From Glandiceps talaboti (taxonomy: Eukaryota; Hemichordata; Enteropneusta; Spengelidae), in NCBI RefSeq assembly GCF_964340395.1, contig NC_135552.1, forward strand, positions 12,587,194-12,651,193: a stretch of DNA of 64,000 nt, read 5' to 3'. This document shows positions 1-13,900 of this stretch, one piece after another. The translations under genes and the position numbers were made by a program. Within the stretch, counting starts at the first letter, position 1. Every line of letters begins with the position of its first letter. The notes under the pieces are model-generated. The model was not told the DNA's origin, did not search any database, and worked only from the letters and a program-made list of their open reading frames with translations.

Positions 1-1948
1 AACTTTGCCTGTAGGAAAATACTGTCAGTTGATGACAATAGAATACAAGCTATCACAAGTGTTGTATTGTAGTGTGGTTTCTATGCATCAGTTCTGTTGT
101 ATAGGCAAAGAATATAAGGTCAAACAAGTTAAAATCAGAATGTGACAGAGGAGGTATAAATCAGTCTGTGGTGTCTAACATATGGTAATATAAGTTTATG
201 ACACTTCAGCTTGTTAAGTATGTCGTGCTATTTTTCGCAAGTGTGCATGTTGGGTAAACTTTGATGGCTTTTGGCAAACTTTGGGACGATAAAGAAAATG
301 CTGAGTAAGTCAAAAAAAATTCACTCAGGCATCAATTTAAATATCTCCCCCCCCCTCCCCCCTTCTAAGTTTCTGTATTCATGCATGTACAAATATATAT
401 AATCATGTAGACTGAAATCCAAGCGATGTGGAAATAAAAATTCAAAATCAAACCCCCATTTGCCTGGATACTAGGCTAATAATTATGAGATACCACCTAC
501 ATGTAGGTACACAGTAGTTTTGTTATATTCGAGGAAAACCCTGATAACTAAAAAGGAAGAAATCAGATCAAAAGTTGTATAATTTCCCATCCAATGTACT
601 GTCGTTAATTTTTGTTTTTCCGAACTCCTGGTAAAGTGACTTGTGAATTCATTTTGTTTTCAGAACTCCTGGTAAAGTGACTTGTGAATTCAGCTAGATA
701 TTACCTACTTATCACAATTATCCAAAACAGTGTTGTGTGCAAAGTTATAATTTTGTGATTCTGTGAAGCATATGCTAAACAACCCTGTGTATGTTGATTG
801 ATTTCTGAAACTGCTATATTTATGGCAGTATGGAATTCAGTATTTTGTCTAATCATCATCTCAAAGACCATTTATTGTCATTCCATTGTGAACAGATATG
901 TATGTATGTATTCCGTGACAGCCTTGACACTTACATTCCACAAGGTTATTCTAGGGCACACACACCCACAATTTTATTACAGTACATGTATAACTATCAT
1001 ATTAAATGTTCATTGTGTGTTCCTTCTATGACGATGAGAGGAAAAATAGATAGAATTTATAGCTGGGCCAAATTTTAATAAATTCATAAGACTTGTGAGA
1101 AAAAAAAAAAAACCTGAACCTCTGACATCATTACGATGCATTTAAAAAAAGAGAGGCGTTTACAAGTGAAATAATGTAATACTAGTATTCATTTGAAATA
1201 ACGATACCCGACTTTGACTTTGATATATTTGTAGATTTCTTATGTTGTATATAGGCCAGAGGCCTTGTAAAGCAGTAAACATATTATTATTATATAATAA
1301 ATAAGTCATGATGTACCAGTCACTTTGTGGTATAACCAACATTTTTTGTACAGGAATAGCTTCAGAATAAAACATTCACAGGACAGCTAAATAGCACTGT
1401 TGTTCTGATTTGATAATGATTTGAAATATGACATAGTACTTACTCTATTTGCTACCCTAAGTATAACTATTATTACTGGAGTAAATCTGGTAAAGTATCC
1501 ATACATGTAGTTCACCAAACATTTTCCGGGGGTTTTTTTTCCTGAATTTTTTTTTTTTTTTTTTGAATAAACAGATTTGTGAAATCTTGTGAAAGTTTTA
1601 CAGTTTCTTTTACATTACCTGCATGTATGACAGTGTTTTTGTTAGAACCCTAGTCATGGGGAGAGGAAGATTTATATTGTACAAACTTTGTGTAGTTCTA
1701 TACTGTAATTTGACTATGGCAGTGTAGTTTGTGTAAGGAACTTCAGCAGATTTTACTTTCTTACAAACGTCAACCAGAAAGCCTTCAAGACTTGTTAAAC
1801 TGTGTTGACCTACATAAAGCAAGTCCCACATTTTTCTGTTCACGTTACTTAGTTGTAACAATAGGTAGTGATGAGCCCATTGTGGTGAGGGGGGATAATG
1901 GTCAAATTTGTGTATCTAAGCATATGTTGATCTCTGTTTAATTTGCAG
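1..1948. other. COBL intron, left part; no exon seen
   Basis: This should be intron sequence of the COBL gene, because the first recognisable coding exon opens at 1949 in the middle of a codon and in the middle of the first ubiquitin-like region. I see no exon here with a plausible acceptor, open frame and donor. It holds C-rich (about 346-362) and A/T homopolymer runs. A 41-bp direct repeat at 622-692 begins GAACTCCTGGTAAAGTGACT in both copies. Confidence 0.5.
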
Positions 1949-4900
1949 TTTGGCGGTGATGGACTTACTGGTCCATGTCGCAGCTAAGAACAGACTAAGT
2001 CCCAGCAGTCACGAAGTAAAAGCTCCTTCACCTTATCCAGGAGAAGACCCTATAAAGGTTTGTGTTCAGTTTGTTATTGTGCAATCCGTACATTGTATTG
2101 TGAATATCTATTGTACATGGTATGGATAGAAATATGCCTGATACATTCTTTCTTCTTAGCCATATACTAGTCTCTTGCATTAGCAATGCAAGCTGTAATT
2201 TGTATGGCCAGGAAGGCAATTGTTAGAGCCCCATTTGTCTCCATTGTGTGTTCCCAGTTTATTGTATTTTTCCGGCACTTGATGTATGTTTGGTATGTAT
2301 CTGTAGGGAAAGAACATGCCAAACAAACATTCCTAACCAATGTGCCCGCAAATTAAGGACGGAAATGTTTGGTATAGGTAAAAATGGTTACTAAAACCTA
2401 GGATTTCTTGTGAATTACCATATACATGTATTGGGAGATAAGGGAACACGTAATCATAGTGCATCACATGACATTGTTATGCAACAGATACAGTACATGT
2501 CAAATTGGTTACAAGTTCAAGGGCACATTGCTCCAGACCATATCTTACTCTCAAGTATAAAAGGTTAAATATGTACTGTGAACTTTGTAGACTTGAAGTG
2601 AAAGTTCTACTCAACCCAAAATACCACAAATATTCTAGCTGTGGTAATGAAGGACACACCCCTTTTGTATGCTAATGATGTACATTTACATAAGTCCACA
2701 GTACATTGTATCATAGACCCTCCACCCATTGAGGGTCTATGATTGTATAGACTTTCTTCGTATTTAAAATAATAGTACTGACATCAATTCTTCAAAGTAA
2801 TAATGAAGCAAACCAAAGAAAAAACCCGAAACTTTAGAGTTAGAGATAGTTAGTTTTGATGGTTTGGTTATTAAAAATATATACATTTATGTTGGCCAAC
2901 TATCATGAGGAGCAACAGGGGAAAGGATCCATAGATAGTCTTTCATCTAAAAATGTATCTGACAGTAACACTATCAGTTCTTGCCAAAACAAAGAAGAAA
3001 AATTGTGTTCACACAATTTGTTTAGTCATGTGACATCATACTTTAGCTTCTCATAGTATTTTATAAAATGCACAATGTTTTCAAAATTTGAGAGTCGACA
3101 GTTTAAAAGAAGATATACTGCAGTCATGCCATTAAAACCAATCAAATACAGTAGTTCCTTTTGACATTGTCATGGTTAGCTGTAACATTGATTACATATT
3201 CATACACAAGTTCTCTTCTTCCACTTTTGATTGAGAAACGGACATGTTTCGAAACACATCACTTGTCCTTCTTCAGTGTCCAACTGGATTTGACAGAATG
3301 ATCCAAATTTGATGGAGGTGTTGAGTAAACTGGAGGTGTGAAAAGGTTTGCTTTGATATATGTAAATTCAGGTGTGAAAGTACTTGTCAGTTATGTAAAT
3401 CTAACTGTCCACCTTCTGTGATGATATCACTGTAAATTGGTGAAATGTCATATTTTCCTACATTGGCATATGATTACATACTGTTAAACCATCTTGTTTT
3501 TATGCTACTGTCTGTCAAGTGAAGTGCTACCACTGTGGTATTAGTGAAATTTACAGCCATCCAGACACAGAGATAAGTCTACCTGTGTTGTCATGGTGAT
3601 AAATCAGGTGTATCACATGACCCCTAGAATGTCCTGTTGCTATGAATTAGACTTATCTTCAAGTATTTGACCTTATGGCAGCAATTCTTTGTGTCAATGA
3701 AGAATAAACCAAATAGTATTTTTTAGATGTACTGTCAGTGTTTGTCTAAGGTAACAGTACAAAACTGGTAAAATCGTCACATATTTCAGTATTTTGCTGC
3801 TGTATAATTTTGCTGGGGAACTTATATATATGTAAGAAACCCAGGTAGACTTTGCCTCATCACTCACAACGAAACCACTGTGCTAGTCTGGAAGCTGTGT
3901 TTTATTACAATACATGACTATATGTACATTACATGCCCTTTTATACAGGAATATTGTATCCCAGCGATATTTGCCTCTAAGGTGGCAGATATTCGCCAAA
4001 ATGTTCCATTTTGAAAAGAAATAACAACAATTTGTTGTTTAGAATTAGAACTTTCCATTTTAACAGTCATTATTAGTCCCTAGGTCTGTCACCAAATTGT
4101 AATGTTGTTGAAAAAATCTACAAAAAAAAAAAAAATGCAACATCCACAGTCTGTTTAAAATCCGGAACCCAGCAGATACAGTGTATTTCTGAAATGTACA
4201 TGTACAGTAGGGAATTTAAATTTGTAAAGTAATGATTCTACAAAACACATGATATGTTATTCCTCAGTAGAAGAATTCTTGTTTTATATCTTCCTAAACA
4301 GGTGATTGTATTGTTTGGATCCTGACATTTGATGTTGCAGGTGTTTCATGACATTTTAATGTCACAGACATATATTTCACAGTAGTAAGTTGGCAAGCGA
4401 TGGGACAAGGATCATGATGGCTCCCTTTAGACTTCAGTCACTTATCCAGGGAAAATAACTAGATAAATTGATTGCCAAGGGTTATGGTTACTCTGCTGTG
4501 TATGCAGGGTTTTATGAGACTCTGGAGTCATGATGTGATATTTTATCTATACTTGTATATCCTACATTCATTTGTATTTTTAACCATACAACAAATTGTC
4601 AGTTGTATATTCACAAATTAATCTACTACTTGTTTATAGATTCTTTCGCTTTGACACTTAAGTACTTGCTTGTATTCAGGTCCCCCTCCCCCGGCTGTGT
4701 GGGAAGTCAGTTATTGCCATGTTTGCTTGACTGTCACCCCACTATTCCACCCTCTTTTGGCTGAAGGATAGATAGATGCCTTTTATTCCTAGTACATACT
4801 TTTGTACACTTAATACAAAGATAACAATAGAGATGTTTGGTGGACTAGATAAACATTGTAAAAAAAACCCATATATATAGTCACCCAGCAACTAAGATGA

Positions 4901-7900
4901 TGACCATAGTATAACAGTAGAACTATTGTGTATATTGCACAGAAGTGTGCCCTCTAATGATAGCCAAATTTTGTTGTTGTGAGTCAAAATGTTAAAAACC
5001 GGCATTTCTTGTGAGTTACCACATAGTAAGAGATGGGGGAACATCAAAATTTGGTGCATCGCTAGAAATTGTGTGCATCAGTAGCGTGTCAAATTGGCTT
5101 AGAGAGGACACTGTTGCACAGGTATGATAGACATATTTTGAAAAATTAAACTGTACATTTGTGCTACAACACCACTGGTGCTATTTTGAATCTATGCTGT
5201 GTTCGGTGATTTCACATCATCATGCCTTCAGGAAATGAAATATACACAATAGCGTGGATTCCTGGTTTAGGTAGACATGCTTTGAAGGAAGAAGAAGAAA
5301 AGAATGATAACCCTAGTCTCCATTCAGGAATGAAAAAAAAAATTGCACTGAAAAAATGCCTATCATTCCCTCTATTGTCCAATACATGCCTTTCATGAAT
5401 AGAAGAGAAAACATAGGAAAAGAGTAATTCTGTAGGAAATGAGAAACGTGAAGGTTTTGGTTAATGAGTCTTTCATTCAGGAAACTAAAGCATGGAGTAA
5501 TTTGTAAAGAGGGGATTTACATGGATTTTTACATGGTTTAAGATAATGTCAATGCTCTCAGTTGAAAGACTTCCAGCTTAGTGTCCTGATGTGTACATGT
5601 ATATACTGATTTGCGTGGCCTGAATGATTCATCATGCAAGTGTTTAGTCCGCAAACTAAAGGCAGCCGTCTTACTGTCCAAACCACAGCTTGAGACAGTA
5701 AGACCACAAGTCTGGGGGTTATTAGATGCTCCTTATCATTAGCAAGTGTGGAGGAATGTCCACAATAAATGTTTCAATCTTTACAGTGGGGTACTGAACA
5801 GAAGTGTACACCTATAACCACATGTATTATCAGGGATTATAACATGTCAAGTGTATTGTTTTTACAGTTTAAACCCAATACCCAAGTGAAAGACTTAGGT
5901 GTGAGCGCAGTAGAAATTGTGCCAAAGAAAGCACCAGAATCCAAGGTTCCTCACAAGAAACCGGTCATATTTGAGGTAAGGTTTTTTACATAAATACCTC
6001 AAAATCTGATAATATGGACACTTGACTGTTACTATATAGCTACTTCTTTATTCAGGACATACCAAATAAAAAAACATTAGTGCATGTTTATTATCAAAAC
6101 CTTGGTAGATGTCAATTGTGGAGTAATGATAGTCCAAAATTTGTGGCAGTTTTTCTGTAGTGTGTAACCTAGGAAGTGTCATGCCACCCCAGTATCAGTC
6201 ATTATGTGAGAATAGTGGCAGGTAGAATGACATGACACCTCATAACTTATAGACTGGTCTGCCAGTAATCTGTAACATGTACATATATGTATCATGCCAC
6301 CCTACATGTATCTGCCATCATGTGAGAATAGTGACAGATAGGGTGGCTTGATGCCTTATAACTTACAGACTGGTTTTTGAGAAGCTGTTCATGATAAACT
6401 ACTGAATTTGGATTGGAAATTTGTGAACTGTGTGACATTTATCAAATTTGACTTTATGTCATCAAAACTGATTATGTTATCAATGCCAGTCAATCTGGAC
6501 ATTTTGTTATTCAAAGGAGTCATGATATTGATCACAGTAGTAATAAAACCTTCATGTATTTTGATGATTAATTTGATACTATGGTATGCATACAGGAACC
6601 CTAGTCATGGTTGTCCTGGTTGCTGGGTTTCGTGATAGATACATGCCAAGTTGCTAGGTTCAAAGCCCATTATATGTAGTTCAAAGTATCATTAAATAAT
6701 GAAATGACAGTAACTTTTCTGTTATTGTCAAATTTTTGACCAGTTACTTGTTTTCACGATTCAGCAAATTTTAGTTTAGAGAGTGAACCCACACAAATAT
6801 AGCCTAAATTCTTCTGTTTGTTGTTGATTTAGTCTATTTCAACTGTGAGTTGTTGGTATGACCCAAATCAATGATGTGCATGGAATATAGACTAACACAA
6901 ATGTACATAAATCAGAAAGTCAAATTTCTGACCAGCGACTTATTCTATTTTTTGCATTTTTAGCAAACTGTTCATCTGACCGTTTGATTGTCAACAGTAA
7001 CAGAAGTTTGTATTGAGAGTGAACTTGAACAAATGTGCATATATCTGAACATCAACTTTCTAACCAGCAACTTACTAACTAACTTTTTGTCACATTTTCA
7101 GAAAACTGTTCGTCTAACAGTTCGATTGTCCAAAAACAAGAAGTTTGTGCTGAGGGTAAACCCAGAAAAAGCTCTATGTGAGCTGTTACCTAAAATCTGT
7201 GAAGAACACGGTGTCGATCCTTTCCACTGCACTCTCAGATTGATCAGTAAACCAGAGGAAGATATAGATTTATTTAAAAGTTTAAATGCTTATAATTTAC
7301 CAGAAAACGAATTACTTTTGATAGATTTAAGAGGTAAGTTTGATAAATACTTGTTTTATTTTCACTCTATCACTGTTAACATACATAATTTTTTTGTAAG
7401 CTTACTGTGTTACTTCATCGACTTCAATGTTTTTCCTTGTGCTATAAACCTTGCAAAAGAGGTGGTAGTCTAGAGGCTATCTGAGGCTTTGAAGATCTCT
7501 CTTCATGGGAAGAGGTTCAGTGCCATGGACTACAGGAGTGGGGTGGTCGGAAATCATGTAAAATTTGCATAAGTTTTAATACCTTGCACCAACGTTTGGT
7601 AGGAGTCTCTTGATCTCAATACAGAAATCACATGAGTTTGTGCAAGTTGATTTAAAAATGAATAGTGTACTGTCAGATAGCTGAATTCAGTCCTATAAAC
7701 TGTAGTCTAGAGGCTATCAGTGGCTTCGATTATTGTTCTCTTGCAAAGAGGATCTATTAAAGCCATGGTAGACAGTATCTTTAATTCATATTCTGTAAAG
7801 GGACACAAAAAAGGAATGATTCAGTGATATGAAATTTGAGATGTGTATATATACAAAGTTTGCATCATACATAATACATGTATGTGTAATTTGATTACCA

Positions 7901-10900
7901 CAGCATGGCTAATTTCCTGGAACTGCACACAGTTCTTTGATTACATGTACATACTAGAATTCTCGGTACCTGAAATAGAATATCACTGACTTGGTGCATC
8001 ATAAAAATAACAAGCTTTCAATTTCTTGGTCGACAACATAACTTCCGCTCCACACGCTTCACATGCATTACTATAGTCACGCATGAGAATAAGACGGCCT
8101 TCTTGTTCTATTTTGACCTAGTAGGAGGTAAAAAATTATTGCATGCAGGTACTGAGAATTCTATGTATGCAGTAACTAAAGCTGTACATTGTGAACACTG
8201 AAGCTGTACATTGTCTACATTGTACATAGATGTTATTTTAATATGACACCCCATGGTTTTACACAAAGGTATTATTTTATGGTTTAAAGAACTAGGGGTT
8301 TGTTGTACATGTGTGCATATGATATATAAACAAAACCTTACAAAAGTGTCATAAGAAACAAAATATATTTATAAAGTGCAGACAGACTTAGATAAGCATA
8401 GATATGTTAAAAGTTAACACTGACCAAAGATTTACATTAAAAATTAAAAATAAAATACATGTTTATTAAAATAGCAGTAAAAATCAAGCACACTTGTTTT
8501 TATTACTTAATAAGAAAAACAACCTAATTTGCCAGTAAAACATGATAGTTTGTTGTACAACTTGTCTTAATTATATACACCTCAAGTGAAAGATATGAAT
8601 TGGGTTTCCCAGCAGTGTTGTTTTTGTGGTTCAAATCACTGCTCAAACATAGCTTTACTATGATTGCACTTTCATGGTTACACTTGTAGTGATAGGGATA
8701 CTTCAGATTTCATTACATATGATTACTTGCACCTATGTATTCACACACTAGTAGTATTTGCACTGCAGTGAAATACCAAAAAACATTATTGGATACATGT
8801 AGTGAGGTCATGATCTTTCTAGCACATGAAATGCCATGATTGCACTATATGAATTTTATGGAAATTGGCTGTTTTGGATAGACATATGTAATCGTAACAG
8901 AACCCAGAATGCTGCGAAAGTGCCAGTGTGGGTATTTGGGGATATATGCTTGCTGTGGTTTCTGCTGCAGTTTCACTTCATTTGCTCTTGAAAGTACGAC
9001 TGTAGAGAAAAGTACTCTGAGTACACCTCACTCGCACTCACACATCAGTGGGTTCTGTCATAGCATTCAATATACTGGTACTACACATTCACATGTGATA
9101 AGGGATAGAAACACTTACGGGGGATGAAAACATTTATAGATGATAAGTTGGAATAGTTTAGATGGAAGGATTTGTCACTGTTTGTGTTCTACATTGCTGT
9201 CAGTTATGCAATGTTAGTCTCGGTTACCCAGCCTCTTGCCACTGGGGGGCTGAGCCTACGAGATCACCCGAAATGAGAGTCTGGGGAAACAAAATTCAAC
9301 TATCCCGTTCAGGAAGTAGCCTCTGGAGCAGTGCATCATGGGGAGTACTTCATGTCCAACATTGCAGGCTGAACGATTTGGGTACCTTCACTACAGATTA
9401 TTATTTCTCGATTGACTGATGTATATTAATTACAACAAACAGGCCTCATAAGCCCATTTTTTATGCTTGGAAGAAATGTAGTGTGTGATTTCCATCGCGG
9501 GGTAGTTGGAACGTGGTTTCCCCCAGACTCTCGTCTGAGTGGTCTCGTAGAAGAGCCCTCAGAGGTGAGAGTCTGGGTATTAAAACAGACTAACACAATG
9601 TCAATGTGGAGACCCCACAATGATGAATCTTCCAGTCTAGGAATAGTGGAGAGGTATGAAAATTTCATTCCTTCTTGAGGCTTCTAGAGCTTATATGTGG
9701 CTTTGGATTAATATGTGGCTTTGGAATAATATGTTCAAAATTTTAACTTACATGTAAAACTGTAAGACACAAAATTGTCCCCTCTGACTGTACATAGATA
9801 AATATTTGCTAAATACTTACACAAAGACACTGTTTTATGCTGTAATGATATTCATAGATCAGTTTTTGAATCCAAATACAATGGATTAATCACTCAAGTT
9901 ACATGGGGTCACATAAATTACCTGTCCTATGTGTATGCCTATAGTCACAACAAAACATTTACTGCCATTCAGACACATTTATAAGTACAATTCCTGTATC
10001 TAAGTAGCCATTTCAACAAGAATTAGCCCCATTGTGTAGATAAATATTTGCTAGAGGCTTACACAAAGGTAGTTTTTATGATTTAATGATACCTAGATAG
10101 CATTTTTTGAAGTTTTTTGTGCATTCCAAGCTGAGAATATGTAGACATGGTGAAAACAGCAGCTAGCAAGCATGCTTTTCACCAGAGCAGTAGTTGAAGC
10201 GCCCTCTAGTGTCATAGATTTTATTCTTATCAGAAGATGTGTAATTTGTAACACCCCAATGCTGGCTCTTCTAATAACTTCTATGTTAGGAAGCAACATT
10301 TCACAGCACATGCATTGGTCCCTAGTGACATGAAATTAGACAGTCATGTATACAAGTTGTGTAATACCTTTCAACCTTTTTCAACTTTGTAAGAAATATA
10401 TAATCTCTCACTACATTCCCTAGTTTAAGATCATCGTAAGAAAAGACCTCTACTTCTCAAGTTCTGTGCATTACCTCCTGTTTACTCTTCCATGAATATT
10501 AATTAAGAAATGTCTAATCTCTCATGACCCTTCCACAGTTATTAGAATTTTCAATGAAACAAAAGTAGTATTTAATAACTCCCCCCCCCCCCCACACCCC
10601 ACCTCCATAGTATTCTTTTATTCTTTGTCTTCCAAACTTAAAGCTTTCATATATGTTAGTATTGTTACATTGCCATCAGCAGTACATTGTAACTATATAA
10701 TAACCTTGCTGTCAGAATCTTGGTTCAACCATGGTTAACCACTATTATTGACCATAATATACCATGGCTGGACCATGGAGTGAATAGGACTCACCATTTA
10801 CTTAGTAATGAAAATTTCTACTCAGAGATGAAAGATTTCTTGGAAGTGAATCCCTAAGTTTCACTGACGTCTTGTTAGCATTGTCAGAGGTTTACTACAA

Positions 10901-13900
10901 TGGACCACTGTCATGTGTCTCAGAAGTACCACATAATACACTCCTGACATTACTGATGAGATGTCAGTGAATATTTGGGATTCACTTGCAAGACATTTTT
11001 TGACTCTGTGAGCAGAAATTTCCATTACTATGTAAGAATGAACCCCAAGTCCCTGAACTTTCATTCTCACAGGACTGGCCATGATTTTGACTGTAAATGT
11101 CCCCACCAGTTCAGTCCAGACCATGGTCAAATAGACCATGTTTTGGACCATGGTTTACCTCAGTTTAAGCATGATAGACCATGGTTGGACTGTGGTATAA
11201 ACATGACTGATGATCTTTGACTGTGCAAGTGAAGCAGCACAAACTCTATGAAAAATTAAAAAAAAACATATTCGGACCAGGTTGTAAAATTAACTATATG
11301 TAGGTCATGGAGAAAAAATTCTTGTAATCTCTAAATCTTGTAACTTTTATTTCTCCCAATCAGCACCAGTGCCACAAATGCCTGTCAAAGAAGAAAAACC
11401 TAAAGATAAGAAAAAGAAATCAGTGTTTGGTTTCAGATCTTCTACTAAAAAGAAGCACAAGGTAAGGCTATAGTACAGCTCTGTGTGTGCACACCACAAG
11501 GATTAACATGTAAAAGGTAGTCATCAACAAATTTTGCACTACCTCAGTAGGTAAGACCTGTTTACCAATTTCTGTTTATCCTCTCAAAATAACTTAGACT
11601 TAGTAAAAATCACCCTCCCCAAATTTCAGCATGATAAAATAAAATGCCATATAATTTTTGGTGACATTTTAGATTAATTGATCATTTATTGTCCTTTTGT
11701 AAAATTAATTTTATCGTTTATTTTGTAAAATTTTATTTGATGATAAAATGATGTATTCTAAATTGTTGGTAATATTTCAAATAAATTTTACAGTGTATTT
11801 ATCAGTGGTAAATTTTGATTTTAGTTGTAAATGTAAAATAGTTTGGCAAAATAGCGATAGTGCAGTCAAATTTGATAAAATGCTAAATTCTAAATTATTG
11901 ATGTTTTAGTTAAAATTTATGGTTTATTATCAGTGATTTTGAGTTTAAAATGTAAAAATAAAGGTTATAGTTCAGTTAAATGCTGATAATTCAGTTATAT
12001 TTTATGTAATTCTGTGTTCTGTGTAGTAAATTTTTATTATATTTTGTAAAATGTGTAGTAGTCTGCATTGTTGTCTAAAGAGTAAGCACAAAAATAAGGT
12101 AAAATCAAATTATTTTGGTGTTTCGTCTTGTAGTAGTGGTTATAAAAAGAAACATGAATGAGAAATGCATTATCTTTCATGATTTTGGATTATTGTGTTT
12201 GATTTGAGATCTTTCTGTAACTTGAACATTGTCCTTTGAGTGGCAGAGCTGAATCTCCAACCAACAAATCATTGTTGTTTTCGCAGAGAACCAAAAAAAG
12301 TAAAATGACCAATCACTATACACCCATTTGTGTAATTTCCTACATACCGGTAGCACAATAATAGCTATAGTTTGTATCTGTTTCCATCTTGTCAAAACTT
12401 CATATGCCACAGTCGCATCAGACAATTGTCAATATTGTCAGTTTATCAAACACTGTTATTGTGTCAGGCGAAAATCATGAAAAATACTGCAATCTCATTC
12501 ATTGATGTCATAGCAGCTAACTAGGTCATCTTGTATTAAAACTGTTCAACATGTTCTCTCCTCACTTTAAACCTCATTCACATTACCAAACACAGCGTAG
12601 AAAAAACCCACAAGTAATAATATTCTGCACGTCACTCAACTTTACCCTCACACACAGAGTTCACACATGACTATGTACTGATGAAACGAGACTTACAGAT
12701 TCCTCATATTGGATACACTCTTGTTAGCTACATGTGTTTATTCAGCAACTAAGGAACCATCAACAATAAGAAGTCTTTCTAAAGATAAAGCCAGATTTAA
12801 ACATATGACCTATGACCTAGGCTTTGAGTAGTGAATGGGAGGGGGGGGGGGGGCATTTCAGCCATTTGTTTTGGAATTGATTAGCAAAGCTTAAAGTATC
12901 TGTGAATTTTGATATTTCAAACTAAAAGAGTTCAAAATAAGGTGACTGATGATAAGATAATATTCACAAAAACACACATTACAAAAATGAAACTGTCCTG
13001 AACACAAAATTACTTTGATTGAGGTTTATAGTGAGGAGTTAAGTGGGTTTAGTGGTTTATATGTACTAGTACTTAGGATGTTGTATGTGTACAAATTTCA
13101 GCAACATTGAAAATCTGGTGGTAATATGATTCAAGTTTTCATATCGTTTCCCCTAGTGGTAAAATTATTCCCACTGTCTACCCTATCATTTACATTTATT
13201 GGTGTACATGCTTGCATACATTGGTGTATTGGTGGTATTAGTTATTTGGTGTAGATAGAATATATGTCATGCAGTAATAATTGTCTTTTATATGAAGTTT
13301 CATTGCAATATCTGCCCATTTTCATATTAATGTCATTTTTGCCATCAGTCCAAATTAATGCATATCTGGTTTATTGCCATAGTACTGTAAGCTAACTTTG
13401 CACTCATCTTTGAACAAAGCTATACTGTGTGATCAGGCCTCTGTGTGTTGCTGTTCACAGGGTGAAAATGACACGGACAGCGTCAAACAACAGTCGGTGC
13501 GACTGCCACCACCTAGTAGCATCACGACTGAATCAGTCAAATCATCGCCTGCACCATCGCCCCAACCACCAAGGCCAAGTCCGCCACCACCAACAGTGGT
13601 GCATGCAGTCCCAGTCATTGATGGGTCCTTACTGAGAAAGCAACGACAACAACAAATGCAGTTACAGCAGCAAAGTGCACCACCACCACCACCACCTCCT
13701 CAGCCACCAGCTAGGATGAAGCGAAAAGCGCCAAAACCACCAGGACTACAACCAGGAAGAGGAACAACAATTGATACTGCAGCACACATAGAAACATCTG
13801 AACCTCCTGACAGCACAGAACCCCCAGCTATGGAAAATGAAATCAAAGCTATACATATAGAAACTGTTCACCAATCACCAACAGCTGTGTCTGTGCACAG

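Noticed and set aside
8909-9678. Several 70-85-aa frames around 9 kb
   Set aside because: They cross the inverted repeats of a foldback element and lie in a COBL intron; no family is recognised.
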